Assembly: GCA_020637445.1 (NCBI GenBank)
Contig: JACJVZ010000001.1
Location: forward strand, 992,001 to 1,056,000
Source: Calditrichota bacterium
GTDB lineage: Bacteria; Electryoneota; RPQS01
Direction of reading: 5' to 3'
DNA: 64,000 bases
Within the stretch, counting starts at the first letter, position 1, and every line of letters begins with the position of its first letter. The translations under genes were made by a program, and so were the position numbers. This document shows positions 27,651 to 36,579 of this stretch, piece after piece. The notes under the pieces were generated by a model. It made no database searches. It saw only the letters and a list, made by a program, of their open reading frames with translations, and was not told where the DNA came from.

Positions 27651-29872
27651 GCTTTCAATATCCCGAAGTAACTCTCGACACAGCCCTCTCGCACGGACTT
27701 TCCCGAGAGGAATATGACCACATCCAAGAAATTCTTGGCCGCGTACCCACATTCGTGGAACTCGGAATTTTCTCGGCGATGTGGTCTGAGCATTGCTCGT
27801 ACAAGAATTCAATTCGTGAGTTGAAACGGCTTCCCAAGAGCGGCGAGCGCGTTTTGGTCGAAGCTGGAGAGGAAAATGCCGGATTGATTGACATCGGCGA
27901 CGGACTTGCGGTGTGCTTTAAGATCGAGAGTCACAACCACCCGTCGGCGATTGAGCCGTTTCAAGGCGCCACGACGGGTGTCGGCGGTATTCTCCGTGAC
28001 ATCTTTTCCATGGGTGCGCGGCCCATTGCGGCGCTGAACTCATTGCGTTTCGGCTCACCCAAGCACTCTCGCACTGCACAATTGCTTGACGGTGTCGTCA
28101 AAGGCATCGCCCACTACGGAAATTGCTTTGGCGTGCCCACCGTTGCCGGCGAAATCTATTTCGATCCGTCCTACAATGAAAACCCGTTGGTAAATGCGAT
28201 GGCCGTGGGTGTCGTCGAAGTAGACAAGATTATTAAAGGCGCTGCAACCGGTGTCGGCAACCCCGTTTTCGTGGTCGGTGCGGCGACCGGACGCGACGGT
28301 ATTCACGGCGCGTCATTTGCCTCGGAAGATCTCTCCGAATCCTCTAAAGAAAAACGTCCCTCCGTTCAGATCGGCGATCCGTTCAAAGAAAAACTCCTGC
28401 TTGAAGCGACGCTCGAGCTCGCCGGCACGGATGCTTTGGTCGGCATTCAAGACATGGGTGCCGCGGGAATTTGCTGTTCGTGCAGCGAAACTCCTGCTCG
28501 TGGCGACACCGGAATTCACCTCGACGTGAATAAGGTCTCCCGGCGTGAAAAGGGCATGAACGCGTATGAAATCTGCTTGTCCGAGTCTCAAGAAAGAATG
28601 CTCGTAATCGTCAAGAAGGGCCAAGAGCACCACGCGCGAGATATTTTCGACAAGTGGGACCTGCACGCCGATGAAGTCGGGGTTGTAACGGAAGACAAAC
28701 TCTTCACAATTCAAGAGGACGGCCAAACCGTCGGCGTTATTCCGGCAGCCTCACTCGTGCTCGGTGGCGGCGCTCCGCAATACCAACGTGAGCATGCTCG
28801 ACCTGCTTCGCTTGATGCTCTTTTGAACTTTGACCCGACTCACCTTCCCGATCCCGAAGACTGGAATGACGTCCTAATAGCCGTGCTCGGTTCACCCAAC
28901 ATCTGCAGCCGGAGACTGGTTTTCGAGCAGTATGATCACACGATCGGAGCATCAACTGCTCAAGGTGGCGGACAAACGGATGCCGGAGTCGTGCGCGTGC
29001 CCGGAACCAACAAGGGTCTCGCGCTTTCTGTCGACTGCAATTCTCGCTACGTCTCGGTTGACCCGTATCGCGGCGCGGCGCTCGCTGTATGGGAAGGTGC
29101 TCGCAATGTAGCCTGCACCGGCGCGGTCCCCGTGGGCATCACAAATTGTCTGAATTTTGCCAATCCCAACAAACCGGAAAATTACTATTTCTTCCATGAG
29201 TCGATTTCCGGTATGTCGGACGCATGTTCGGCGCTGAACATTCCCGTCACCGGGGGAAATGTTTCTTTCTACAACGAATCTCCCGCAGGTCCCGTTCGGC
29301 CCACGCCGGTAATCGGCATGGTCGGCGTTCTCGAAGACGTCAGCAAGCATGTCGGTATTGCTTTCAAGGAAGAAGGAGACTTCATCGCCTTGTTGGGAAG
29401 CATCGGGCCTGATCTTGGCTGCACAGAATATCTTTCAGCTATTCACGGCGTAGTCGCGGGTCCGCCGCCGCGTTTAGACGTCGACAAAAACTTACGACTC
29501 ATCCGACTGCTTCCCGAGCTTGCCGCCAAAGAAACTTTGTGCTCTGCGCACGACATCTCCGAAGGCGGTCTCGCCGTTGCAGTCTCAGAGTCCTGCATTG
29601 CAGGCAATATCGGTTGCTTGTTGACCTTCCCTTGGAATCAGCGCTCTGTTGAAACTCTTTTTGCCGAAACGCAAGGCTGTGTGATCGTAAGCGTAGCTCA
29701 CGAGAAATGGCCCGAGCTGAAACAAATGTGTCAAGAGCACAGTGTAAGTCTCCAGATGCTGGGCAGAGTAGGGGGCGAGTTGATTGTGATCAATGACTGG
29801 ATTACCCTGCCCCTCGAAATGGCGGCGGACACCTACAATCAGTCCCTGTCACAGCACTTAGGGCTGAAATAG
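27647..29872 (+). CDS. purL: Phosphoribosylformylglycinamidine synthase, PurL subunit
   Basis: The 741-residue product is the small type of PurL, which works with PurQ and PurS in the fourth step of purine synthesis. It has the catalytic histidine region MWSEHCSYKNS and the ATP-binding SHNHPSAIEPFQGATTGVGGILRDIFSMGARP, and the repeated AIR-synthase halves, with DISEGGLAVAV in the second. The ATG overlaps the uvrC stop. No purQ or purS lies nearby. The 129 bases after its stop carry only the promoter of the tRNA. Confidence 0.97.
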   Translation: MSFQYPEVTLDTALSHGLSREEYDHIQEILGRVPTFVELGIFSAMWSEHCSYKNSIRELKRLPKSGERVLVEAGEENAGLIDIGDGLAVCFKIESHNHPSAIEPFQGATTGVGGILRDIFSMGARPIAALNSLRFGSPKHSRTAQLLDGVVKGIAHYGNCFGVPTVAGEIYFDPSYNENPLVNAMAVGVVEVDKIIKGAATGVGNPVFVVGAATGRDGIHGASFASEDLSESSKEKRPSVQIGDPFKEKLLLEATLELAGTDALVGIQDMGAAGICCSCSETPARGDTGIHLDVNKVSRREKGMNAYEICLSESQERMLVIVKKGQEHHARDIFDKWDLHADEVGVVTEDKLFTIQEDGQTVGVIPAASLVLGGGAPQYQREHARPASLDALLNFDPTHLPDPEDWNDVLIAVLGSPNICSRRLVFEQYDHTIGASTAQGGGQTDAGVVRVPGTNKGLALSVDCNSRYVSVDPYRGAALAVWEGARNVACTGAVPVGITNCLNFANPNKPENYYFFHESISGMSDACSALNIPVTGGNVSFYNESPAGPVRPTPVIGMVGVLEDVSKHVGIAFKEEGDFIALLGSIGPDLGCTEYLSAIHGVVAGPPPRLDVDKNLRLIRLLPELAAKETLCSAHDISEGGLAVAVSESCIAGNIGCLLTFPWNQRSVETLFAETQGCVIVSVAHEKWPELKQMCQEHSVSLQMLGRVGGELIVINDWITLPLEMAADTYNQSLSQHLGLK

Positions 29873-29930
29873 CGCAATAGTTCTTTCGCAACCCGTTACA
29901 AAACAATGTATTAGACTCAATGTGTGTGTA

Positions 29931-29959
29931 TTGCATGTTGGGTCTAATTTGATTATATT
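29931..29959 (+). promoter_or_regulatory. Promoter of tRNA-Arg
   Basis: TTGCAT (29931-29936) and TATATT (29954-29959) are 17 bases apart, in an AT-rich stretch after purL. Transcription would start near 29967, some 35 bases before the tRNA. Confidence 0.6.
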
Positions 29960-30001
29960 AATGGGTTAAAGTACCCCGAATCGCAAGACCGTCGGTAGCT
30001 A

Positions 30002-30073
30002 ACCCCCGTAGCTCAGTGGATAGAGCACCGGCCTCCGGAGCCGGGAGCATGGGTTCGAGTCCCGTCGGGGGTG
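30002..30073 (+). tRNA. tRNA-Arg (anticodon CCG)
   Basis: A full cloverleaf is seen: acceptor ACCCCCG/CGGGGGT, D stem GCTC/GAGC, anticodon stem CCGGC/GCCGG around the loop CTCCGGA (anticodon CCG, reads CGG), and T stem ATGGG/CCCGT around TTCGAGT. The 3' CCA is not encoded (G then CAA follows), so it must be added after transcription. Confidence 0.93.
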
Positions 30074-30088
30074 CAAGCCTTTTTTCAT

Positions 30089-30415
30089 ATGACAGAAGAT
30101 TCCCACCCGCACGACAAGGAACCGTACGAAATCAGCGAGGACGAAAAGCTCCTTGCTGTCTTGGCGTATGTGCCTTTCGTGTGCTTTGTTCCGTTCTTCA
30201 AACGGGACGAATCAGCATTCGTTCAGGCGCACGTCAGGCTCGGCATGGCCCTCTTTTTCGTTGAAGTTGCGGCGCTGCTCCTGAGGTTTCGTTTCATTTG
30301 GGATTTGGTCTTGTTCTTCTGCATCGTTTTGGCTGCATTGGGAATTATGAATGTCTTCAAAGGGCGCGGATTCTTTGTCCCGTTTCTTTCGGACATGTTT
30401 AGCCGCAAGTATTAA
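30089..30415 (+). CDS. Small Tic20/DUF4870-like membrane protein
   Basis: The 108-residue product starts with a short acidic region (residues 1-20) followed by EDEKLLAVLAYVPFVCFVPFF and about three membrane helices. The pattern DEKLLAVLAY...HVRLG...F is that of the Tic20-like/DUF4870 family of small membrane proteins, whose function in bacteria is unsettled. The frame is open 18 bases further upstream into the tRNA; I chose the ATG at 30089, which lies after the tRNA. It is probably cotranscribed with the tRNA and the downstream PLP enzyme. Confidence 0.72.
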   Translation: MTEDSHPHDKEPYEISEDEKLLAVLAYVPFVCFVPFFKRDESAFVQAHVRLGMALFFVEVAALLLRFRFIWDLVLFFCIVLAALGIMNVFKGRGFFVPFLSDMFSRKY

Positions 30416-30438
30416 CTCAGTTTCGATTCGGAGAACCC

Positions 30439-31710
30439 TTGAGAATCGCCGAGAAAGTCGCTCAATTCCAAACCGCCCGCGAAGTAATGGCCGCGGGAAT
30501 TTACCCGTATTTCCGAGCGATTGAAACGGATCAGGATGCGGTCGTCAAAATTGATGGGCGGGACATTCTGATGCTCGGCTCAAACAATTATCTTGGGTTG
30601 ACGAATCATCCCAAGGTAAAAGAAGCCGCTCGCAAAGCCGTCGACGACTTCGGTGCGGGTTGCGCCGGTTCGCGTTTCCTTAATGGCACGTTGAGCATTC
30701 ACAAAGAATGCGAAGAGAAGCTCGCCGACTTTCTGCGCAAGCCTTCCGTGTTGCTTTTTACGACGGGCTATCAGGCAAATGTCGGCGGAATTGCCACCCT
30801 CGTGTCCCGCAACACTTGGCTGATTGCCGATGCGCTTTCGCACGCGTCCATCATTGACGCGGCACGGTTGTCCTTTGGCCGAGTTGCCAAGTTTCGGCAC
30901 AACAACATGGAAGACCTTGAGCGCCTACTCAAAGTGCACGAGCATCATGAGAAGATCGTCATCACCGAAGGCGTTTTTTCCATGGAAGGCGACACGGTTG
31001 ATCTTCCGGCGGTCGTGGCACTCTGCAAGAAGTACGATGCCGATCTGATTTTGGATGACGCGCACGGCGTTGGAGTCTATGGACCCCACGGAGACGGTAC
31101 GGCCGGACATTTTGGCCTGACCAATGAAACGGACATCATTATCGGGACTTTCTCAAAGTCCTTGGCGGCCATCGGCGGATTTGTGGCGTCTTCTGAAGAT
31201 GTGATTCACTTCCTGAAGCATCATGCTCGCGCGATGATATTTTCCGCGAGTCCCCCGCCTGCGACAGTCGGCGCGGTGATCGCGGCTCTGAAGATCATCG
31301 ACGAAGAACCGGAACGGCGCGACTTGCTGTGGAGTAACGCGAACTACTTGCGCAACGGTCTCCAGAATTTGGGTTTGGATACGGGACACAGCAACACGCC
31401 GATTATTCCTGTCGTCGTGGGCGACTCCGTCGATTCCTTCAAGGTCTGCAAAATGATGCAGGACGAAGGTGTCTTCATCAACCCTGTCGTTCCTCCTGCA
31501 GTGCAGCCGGGGCAAAGTTTGATTCGTTTCTCGGTCATGTCCACGCACACACACGAACAACTTGATTTCGCGCTGGACAAGGTCGCAAAAATCGCAAAAC
31601 TGATTCCTTTTAGAGCGGAGGCAACTCATTCAGATTCGAATTCAAACGGTCGCGGATCCGAAGTCTCTGACCCGTTTTCTGCGGTTCCCTTGGAGAATTC
31701 AAGCAACTGA
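30439..31710 (+). CDS. Serine palmitoyltransferase-like PLP enzyme (alpha-oxoamine synthase)
   Basis: The 423-residue enzyme belongs to the alpha-oxoamine synthases, which condense an amino acid with an acyl-CoA or acyl-ACP. Cofactor residues are Lys240 in GTFSKSLAAIGG, the DDAHG group (Asp206, His209) and His135 in ALSHASIID. The early part IYPYFRAIETDQDAVV, then LMLGSNNYLGL and GCAGSRFLNGTLSIH, is closer to Bacteroides-type serine palmitoyltransferase than to BioF or Kbl. The first product would be 3-ketosphinganine. The start is TTG with GGAG ahead. The following acyltransferase fits this reading. BioF-like activity remains possible. Confidence 0.75.
   Translation: MRIAEKVAQFQTAREVMAAGIYPYFRAIETDQDAVVKIDGRDILMLGSNNYLGLTNHPKVKEAARKAVDDFGAGCAGSRFLNGTLSIHKECEEKLADFLRKPSVLLFTTGYQANVGGIATLVSRNTWLIADALSHASIIDAARLSFGRVAKFRHNNMEDLERLLKVHEHHEKIVITEGVFSMEGDTVDLPAVVALCKKYDADLILDDAHGVGVYGPHGDGTAGHFGLTNETDIIIGTFSKSLAAIGGFVASSEDVIHFLKHHARAMIFSASPPPATVGAVIAALKIIDEEPERRDLLWSNANYLRNGLQNLGLDTGHSNTPIIPVVVGDSVDSFKVCKMMQDEGVFINPVVPPAVQPGQSLIRFSVMSTHTHEQLDFALDKVAKIAKLIPFRAEATHSDSNSNGRGSEVSDPFSAVPLENSSN
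31617..31630 (+). promoter_or_regulatory. Strong ribosome-binding site deciding an ATT start
   Basis: GGAGG (31617-31621) is six bases upstream of an ATT codon (31628-31630) inside the end of the preceding gene. This frame has no ATG, GTG or TTG between the stop at 31601 and position 31808, yet its sequence there is protein-like. Confidence 0.6.
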
Positions 31711-32746
31711 TCCGAATTGGGTTCCCCCGCTGCTGTTCGATCAGCGAAACCTGTTATCACCTAAACATCCGTTTCACAAGCACGCGCACGTCGAGCATTT
31801 TCTCGCCGTGGACGAAAACGGTGAAGTCCGCGGTCGAATCAGTGCGATCGCCAATCGCGCGCACAATGAATTCTGGCACGATAGTGTCGGATTTTACGGT
31901 TTTTTCGAATCGGAAAACAATCAGTCCGTGGCCAACGCTCTTTTTGATGCCGCCGCGGCTTCTCTAAAAGCTCAGGGCCTCGATACGATGCGAGGCCCGA
32001 TGAATTTTTCGACGAACGAAGAATGCGGTTTACTCGTTGACGGCTTCGATACTCCGCCTGCCGTGATGATGACACACAACCCGCCATTCTATGCGGATCT
32101 TCATGAAGCGGCAGGGTTTGTCAAAGCGAAAGACCTGCTCGCTTACCAGATGCACATCGGTGAGCTGACTGACCGTGTCCGCAACATCGGCAAGAAACTC
32201 GAAGAGCGCATGGATTTCAAATTCAGGCTCTTCAACACAAAAGACTTCAAAGGCGAAGTCGAGCGGTTTAAGGTCATCTACAATTCGGCGTGGGAAGAAA
32301 ACTGGGGCTTTGTTCCCATGACGGACGAAGAAATTGACGTCATGGCCGAAAGTTTGAAAATGGTTCTTGATCCGCGACTGATTCAGTTCGCGGAAACGAG
32401 CGACGGAAAAACAGTCGGATTCATTCTCGCTTTGCCGGACTTGAATGTGATTTTCAAGAAGCTCAACGGCAAGCTCTTTCCCTTTGGAATCATTCGCGTG
32501 CTCCTGAACAAGCGCAAGACGCATCGCGCACGGGTGTTGGCGATGGGTGTTCTTCCCGAGTACCGCAAAAAAGGGATCGATACGGTTCTCTACATGCGTG
32601 CCTACGAAATCGGCACGGCTGCGGGGTACCATTGGGGCGAGTTTTCTTGGGTGCTTGAAGACAACGAATTAATGAACAGCGCTGCACGTTCGATGGGCTC
32701 GACGGCTTACAAAACGTGGCGAATCTACGACCGGAAAATTACTTAG
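31628..32746 (+). CDS. GNAT-fold acyltransferase, putative bacterial ceramide synthase
   Basis: From the ATT at 31628 the product is 372 residues. Residues 13-60 (SLTRFLRFPWRIQATDPNWV, PPLLFDQRNLLSPKHPF) match the usual N-terminus of a large GNAT-like family, so the first GTG (31808) is too late a start. Other family segments are MRGPMNFSTNEECGLLVDG, HNPPFYADLHEAAGFVKAKDLLAY and RARVLAMGVLPEYRKKGIDTVLY (acyl-CoA loop). In Caulobacter a protein of this type is the bacterial ceramide synthase that N-acylates the sphingoid base. Placement after a serine-palmitoyltransferase-like gene supports this role; it stays inference. Confidence 0.7.
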   Translation: MQIRIQTVADPKSLTRFLRFPWRIQATDPNWVPPLLFDQRNLLSPKHPFHKHAHVEHFLAVDENGEVRGRISAIANRAHNEFWHDSVGFYGFFESENNQSVANALFDAAAASLKAQGLDTMRGPMNFSTNEECGLLVDGFDTPPAVMMTHNPPFYADLHEAAGFVKAKDLLAYQMHIGELTDRVRNIGKKLEERMDFKFRLFNTKDFKGEVERFKVIYNSAWEENWGFVPMTDEEIDVMAESLKMVLDPRLIQFAETSDGKTVGFILALPDLNVIFKKLNGKLFPFGIIRVLLNKRKTHRARVLAMGVLPEYRKKGIDTVLYMRAYEIGTAAGYHWGEFSWVLEDNELMNSAARSMGSTAYKTWRIYDRKIT

Positions 32747-32749
32747 CAT

Positions 32750-34297
32750 ATGTTTTCAGATGTCACAACAGCAGCCTTGTTGGGAGTGGATGCCTACCGT
32801 GTCCGCGCCGAGTGTCATCTTGAAAACGCCAGCGAACGCAGCGCGGTAGTCGTCGGACTTCCGGACAATGCGGTCAAGGAAGCCCGCGAGCGAATTTCTG
32901 CCGCTATCAAAAACTCCGGATTTGCCATGCCGATGCGCAAGATTACGATCAATCTTGCACCGGCAAACATTCGCAAAGAAGGAAGTGGTTTTGATTTGCC
33001 GATGGCACTCGGAATTCTTGCCGCGTCCGGCCAGCTCGCTCCCGGGGCTTTGGATGACGTCGCGATTATCGGTGAACTTGCGCTCGATGGACATACGCGC
33101 CCGATTCGCGGAGTGCTCCCCGTCGCCGGTGCGATGCGCCGCGAAGGCGTCCGCCGTCTGCTCGTTCCCGAAGCTAATGCGCAGGAAGCGGCTCTAATTC
33201 CCGAAGTTGAGGTCTATCCCGTCAGCACCCTTCGCGATGCTGTGGATTTTCTGAACGGCCAACTGCCGATTGAGCGGCATGTCGTCGATCACAAAAAGCT
33301 CTTTGATGAATCGCGCGAACTGGTTGGTGACTTTTCTGATGTTCGCGGCCAGTCGTCGGTGAAGCGCGCTCTTGAAGTCGCCGCGGCGGGCGGTCACAAT
33401 GTCTTGATGATCGGTCCGCCGGGATCAGGCAAAACGATGCTCGCCAAACGCCTGCCGGGAATTTTGCCCGAATTCAGTCTGGAAGAGGCTCTCGAAACGA
33501 CGCGCGTTCATTCTGTCGCGGGCACGATGCAAGCAGGACAAGCCATTGTCGCGAATCGTCCTTATCGTTCACCTCATCACACGGTATCCGACGCCGGACT
33601 AATTGGCGGCGGAATGATCCCCCGTCCCGGTGAAGTTTCTCTCGCGCATCACGGCGTGTTGTTCTTGGACGAACTTCCGGAGTTTCACAAGAACGTGCTT
33701 GAAGTTCTTAGGCAGCCTTTGGAAGACGGCGTCGTCACGTTGTCGCGCGCGGCGATCACGTTGTCATATCCCGCGCAGTTCATGCTTGTTGCCGCGATGA
33801 ATCCCTGTCCTTGTGGGTTTGCCACCGACCCGGATCGCGAGTGCAAATGCACTGCAGAGCAGATCCGACGCTATGTCTCGAAAATTTCCGGCCCCCTGTT
33901 GGATAGAATTGATTTGCACATTGAGGTCCCGCGTGTATCGTGGAATGAGCTTTCCGCTCCTGCTCCGAAAGACAGTTCCACTCAAGTTAGACAACGCGTG
34001 GATTTGGCGCGGCGTCGACAGCGCGAGCGGTTCGACAAATATCGCACAGGTCTTTTCGCGAATGCGCAGATGAGCAACAAGGAAATCGAACAGTTCGCGC
34101 CCCTTGATAATCAGAGTCTTGAACTGCTCAGACAAGTCGTTGAAAACATGGGCCTGTCCGCGCGAGCCTACCATCGTATTCGCAAAGTCGCGCGCACCAT
34201 CGCCGATCTCGAAGGTCATGATGAGATTACGTTGACTCACGTTACGGAAGCCGTGCAATACCGCTCATTAGACAGACTTGGCGAGTTGGTAGGATGA
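32750..34297 (+). CDS. ComM/YifB-family AAA ATPase
   Basis: The 515-residue protein has the N-terminal Lon-like fold (SAVVVGLPDNAVKEARERI, FDLPMALGILAASGQL), the central Mg-chelatase AAA domain with Walker A GPPGSGKTML (Lys228) and Walker B GVLFLDELPEF, then the MNPCPCGF cysteine spot and a C-terminal helical lid. ComM acts as a branch-migration helicase in natural transformation; the family is also called YifB. It starts three bases after the GNAT gene and overlaps the next by four. Confidence 0.93.
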   Translation: MFSDVTTAALLGVDAYRVRAECHLENASERSAVVVGLPDNAVKEARERISAAIKNSGFAMPMRKITINLAPANIRKEGSGFDLPMALGILAASGQLAPGALDDVAIIGELALDGHTRPIRGVLPVAGAMRREGVRRLLVPEANAQEAALIPEVEVYPVSTLRDAVDFLNGQLPIERHVVDHKKLFDESRELVGDFSDVRGQSSVKRALEVAAAGGHNVLMIGPPGSGKTMLAKRLPGILPEFSLEEALETTRVHSVAGTMQAGQAIVANRPYRSPHHTVSDAGLIGGGMIPRPGEVSLAHHGVLFLDELPEFHKNVLEVLRQPLEDGVVTLSRAAITLSYPAQFMLVAAMNPCPCGFATDPDRECKCTAEQIRRYVSKISGPLLDRIDLHIEVPRVSWNELSAPAPKDSSTQVRQRVDLARRRQRERFDKYRTGLFANAQMSNKEIEQFAPLDNQSLELLRQVVENMGLSARAYHRIRKVARTIADLEGHDEITLTHVTEAVQYRSLDRLGELVG

Positions 34298-35847
34298 GCG
34301 AACAAGCCAAATTCTCGGCCGCACAATGGGCCTTCGATCTTCTAACAGCGGATTCTCAGCGAACGCTGTTGTTGCAAGACCAAAAGAAGATCAGTGCTGC
34401 CGCTTTGCATGAAGATGTCAGCCGCATTCGCGCATCACTGAATCAGGCCGGACTTGGCCAAGATCGAATTGTTGCGGTGGCGTGTGAAAGGTCGGCTTCG
34501 TCGCTCGCTGTGATTCTGGCTTGCCTCTGCGAAAATATCTCGCCCTTCTTGATCGATCCCCGTCAGGACCACGACGTCCTCGCCAAATTGCTCGATGCGG
34601 TCAGAGTGCACGGGCTTTTCTGCGGTGAATCGATGAAATCAGAGATGTTTCGCGCTCGACTTCCGTACTTGAAATGGGTGGGGGAGAGCGAGTCCGTGAT
34701 GCATGCCAGCCGCGCGACGGCTCCTGAAGAGAGTTTAGAAGGAAGTTTTCTTCTGCATTCTTCCGGAACTTGCGGCCTTCCGCGAGCACTGCATCATTCC
34801 GGCTCTGCAATTTCATGGCAAGCAGGCGCCTTGGCCAAAAATTTGCGCCTTAAGCCCGGCTCAGAGCTCTGGTTCACGGGAAGCATAGCTCAGCCTTCCG
34901 TTTTCAGCATGGGACTGTGCGCCGTTCTTTCGGCAGGCGGTACATTGGTTTTGGACGATCCCGAGACAAAGCTCAGTATTGCTCCGCGGCTGTCGGAAGG
35001 ACAGCGACTCCTCTTGTTGTCGCAGTTTACGGACTCGCAAACTTGGAATGCTGAAAAGCTGCTTGCTCTAAAAGGCAAAGTGTCCGCGACGATGACCACT
35101 GACTTTAGTCTAAGCGAATCGTTCGCCGTCACGGTCACACAAGCAACGGACGCCCCCGTGTGGAACGGCTGGAGTCTTGCTGAGGTCGCAGGTTTCTTAA
35201 CCGTTAATCCGATTCCCGGTGTATGGCCCTCCGAATCAGTAGGCAGGCCCCTTGCCGGTGCGGAAGTGCGAGGTTTGGAAAATGAGTCCACCGCTTCGGA
35301 TGGGCTTTCCAGACTTTTCTATCGACATGCCCCCGTTCCTCAAAAGGTCATTTCATTGACTTTTCAAGGCAAGAGCGAGCACGCAAATCTCGGCAACCCG
35401 ACGGACGACTGGGGCAGAGTGGATGCCAACGATTTCATTTTTGTCGACGGATGTGAAAAGTCCGTTTTCTATCGTGCCGGATTTCCAATCGAAGCCCGAC
35501 AGGTGGAAGCGCAGCTTGTGTCTCTCGATGGCATAAAAGAGAGTCTGGTTTTCGGGCTTCCCAACGACGACGTTGAAACCGAGGTCGCGACGGTGATCGT
35601 TCCGAGTAACGGAAAAACGGACTTCGCGAGCTCGATTAGCGAGCTTTCAAAAACGACGCCGCGTTACATGCTGCCGCAGCGTCTGTCGATCGCAGAATCA
35701 TTACAGCGCACGCCAACGGGAAAGTATGTTCGCCACGGTCTGCCGACTTCCGGCAAACCAGTGGTTCTCCAGAGTGATAGCAAGATCGTCCCGCCCGCAA
35801 GGCCGGATGAATCAGACCACGAAATGGGAAACGAAGATCAGGAATAG
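34294..35847 (+). CDS. Divergent adenylate-forming (ANL superfamily) enzyme
   Basis: The 517-residue protein has the acyl/aryl-CoA ligase layout but weak motifs. The phosphate loop reads LHSSGTCGLPRAL (usual SSGTTGxPKG, with Arg for Lys). The aromatic motif is NGWSLAEVAG, the ribose Asp region DDWGRVDANDFIFVDG, and the C-terminal Lys is in RTPTGKYVRHG. The conserved lysine is therefore kept. It could activate a fatty or aryl acid; the substrate is unknown. The gene overlaps comM by four bases. I cannot exclude that it is an inactive or specialised member. Confidence 0.75.
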   Translation: MSEQAKFSAAQWAFDLLTADSQRTLLLQDQKKISAAALHEDVSRIRASLNQAGLGQDRIVAVACERSASSLAVILACLCENISPFLIDPRQDHDVLAKLLDAVRVHGLFCGESMKSEMFRARLPYLKWVGESESVMHASRATAPEESLEGSFLLHSSGTCGLPRALHHSGSAISWQAGALAKNLRLKPGSELWFTGSIAQPSVFSMGLCAVLSAGGTLVLDDPETKLSIAPRLSEGQRLLLLSQFTDSQTWNAEKLLALKGKVSATMTTDFSLSESFAVTVTQATDAPVWNGWSLAEVAGFLTVNPIPGVWPSESVGRPLAGAEVRGLENESTASDGLSRLFYRHAPVPQKVISLTFQGKSEHANLGNPTDDWGRVDANDFIFVDGCEKSVFYRAGFPIEARQVEAQLVSLDGIKESLVFGLPNDDVETEVATVIVPSNGKTDFASSISELSKTTPRYMLPQRLSIAESLQRTPTGKYVRHGLPTSGKPVVLQSDSKIVPPARPDESDHEMGNEDQE

Positions 35848-35867
35848 TCAGCAGTTTCGGAGTCAAG

Positions 35868-36446
35868 ATGGTTTCGGTCGAAGTAATTGGAATTTCTGTT
35901 TGCCCTCCTTATCAGGGCTACGTAGTTATTTTGAAGGAAAAAGAAGGCGAACGCTGGCTGCCCATCTTTATTGGTGCCGCGGAAGCGCAGAGTATTTCTT
36001 TTCTGTTGCAGGGGCTCGAATACGCTCGGCCCATGACGTACGATTTGTTCGCCGCGATCTTGCAGGAAGGTGAAATCGAAATTCGCTCTACAACGATTTG
36101 CGATCTCAAAGATAACACCTTCTATGCCGAAGTCGAACTCAAGATTGCCAATGGAGAAATACGACGAATCGATGCTCGCCCGTCCGATGCAATCGCTTTG
36201 GCACTCAAAGCAAAAGCCCCGATTCAGGTCGCTCCAAAAGTGATGGACGGAGCTGCCGTGAGCAATGAGCCGGTCAATCGTTCGGTAGTTGAGCAGATTG
36301 CCTATCTCCACCAAAAGCTCAAAGAAGCGGTCGAGATGGAAGCCTACGAAGAAGCCGCGAAGATTCGGGACCATATCCGGTCGCTCGAAACTAAACTGAC
36401 CGGAACCAACGACCCCGGAGAATCCGAACCGGAAGGCGAGAACTAA
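35868..36446 (+). CDS. Bifunctional-nuclease-domain (DUF151) protein with UVR motif
   Basis: The 192-residue product has the DUF151/BFN domain (residues 1-135; LPIFIGAAEAQSISFLLQG, ARPMTYDLF and RPSDAIALALKAKAPI) and a C-terminal UVR motif (LHQKLKEAVEMEAYEEAAKIRDHIR). Related proteins in plants are nucleases, and in bacteria the pairing with UVR suggests DNA or RNA contact. It is the last gene before a 133-base gap that holds a hairpin and the promoter of the fatty-acid operon. Confidence 0.88.
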   Translation: MVSVEVIGISVCPPYQGYVVILKEKEGERWLPIFIGAAEAQSISFLLQGLEYARPMTYDLFAAILQEGEIEIRSTTICDLKDNTFYAEVELKIANGEIRRIDARPSDAIALALKAKAPIQVAPKVMDGAAVSNEPVNRSVVEQIAYLHQKLKEAVEMEAYEEAAKIRDHIRSLETKLTGTNDPGESEPEGEN

Positions 36447-36504
36447 GCCTCCATACGACTTTAGTTAAGAATCTGTTTACATTAGTTTTAGGCCTTTTTG
36501 GTCG

Positions 36505-36536
36505 ATATCAAGCAACGCTTCGCCGTTGCTTGATAT
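36505..36536. repeat. 13-bp inverted repeat (hairpin or operator) at the head of the fatty-acid operon
   Basis: A perfect 13-bp inverted repeat, ATATCAAGCAACG (36505-36517) and CGTTGCTTGATAT (36524-36536), is separated by six bases. It can fold as a terminator-like hairpin after the upstream gene, though only three T follow. It also overlaps the -35 box of the downstream promoter, which fits an operator. Confidence 0.8.
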
Positions 36537-36558
36537 TTAGCCAAAGTCTTGTTATCTT
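36530..36558 (+). promoter_or_regulatory. Promoter of the yceD-rpmF-plsX-fab operon
   Basis: TTGATA (36530-36535) and TATCTT (36553-36558) are 17 bases apart. Transcription would start near 36565, only about 15 bases before the GTG of yceD, so the leader is very short. Confidence 0.6.
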
Positions 36559-36579
36559 TATTACTTCAGTTCCCCAACC

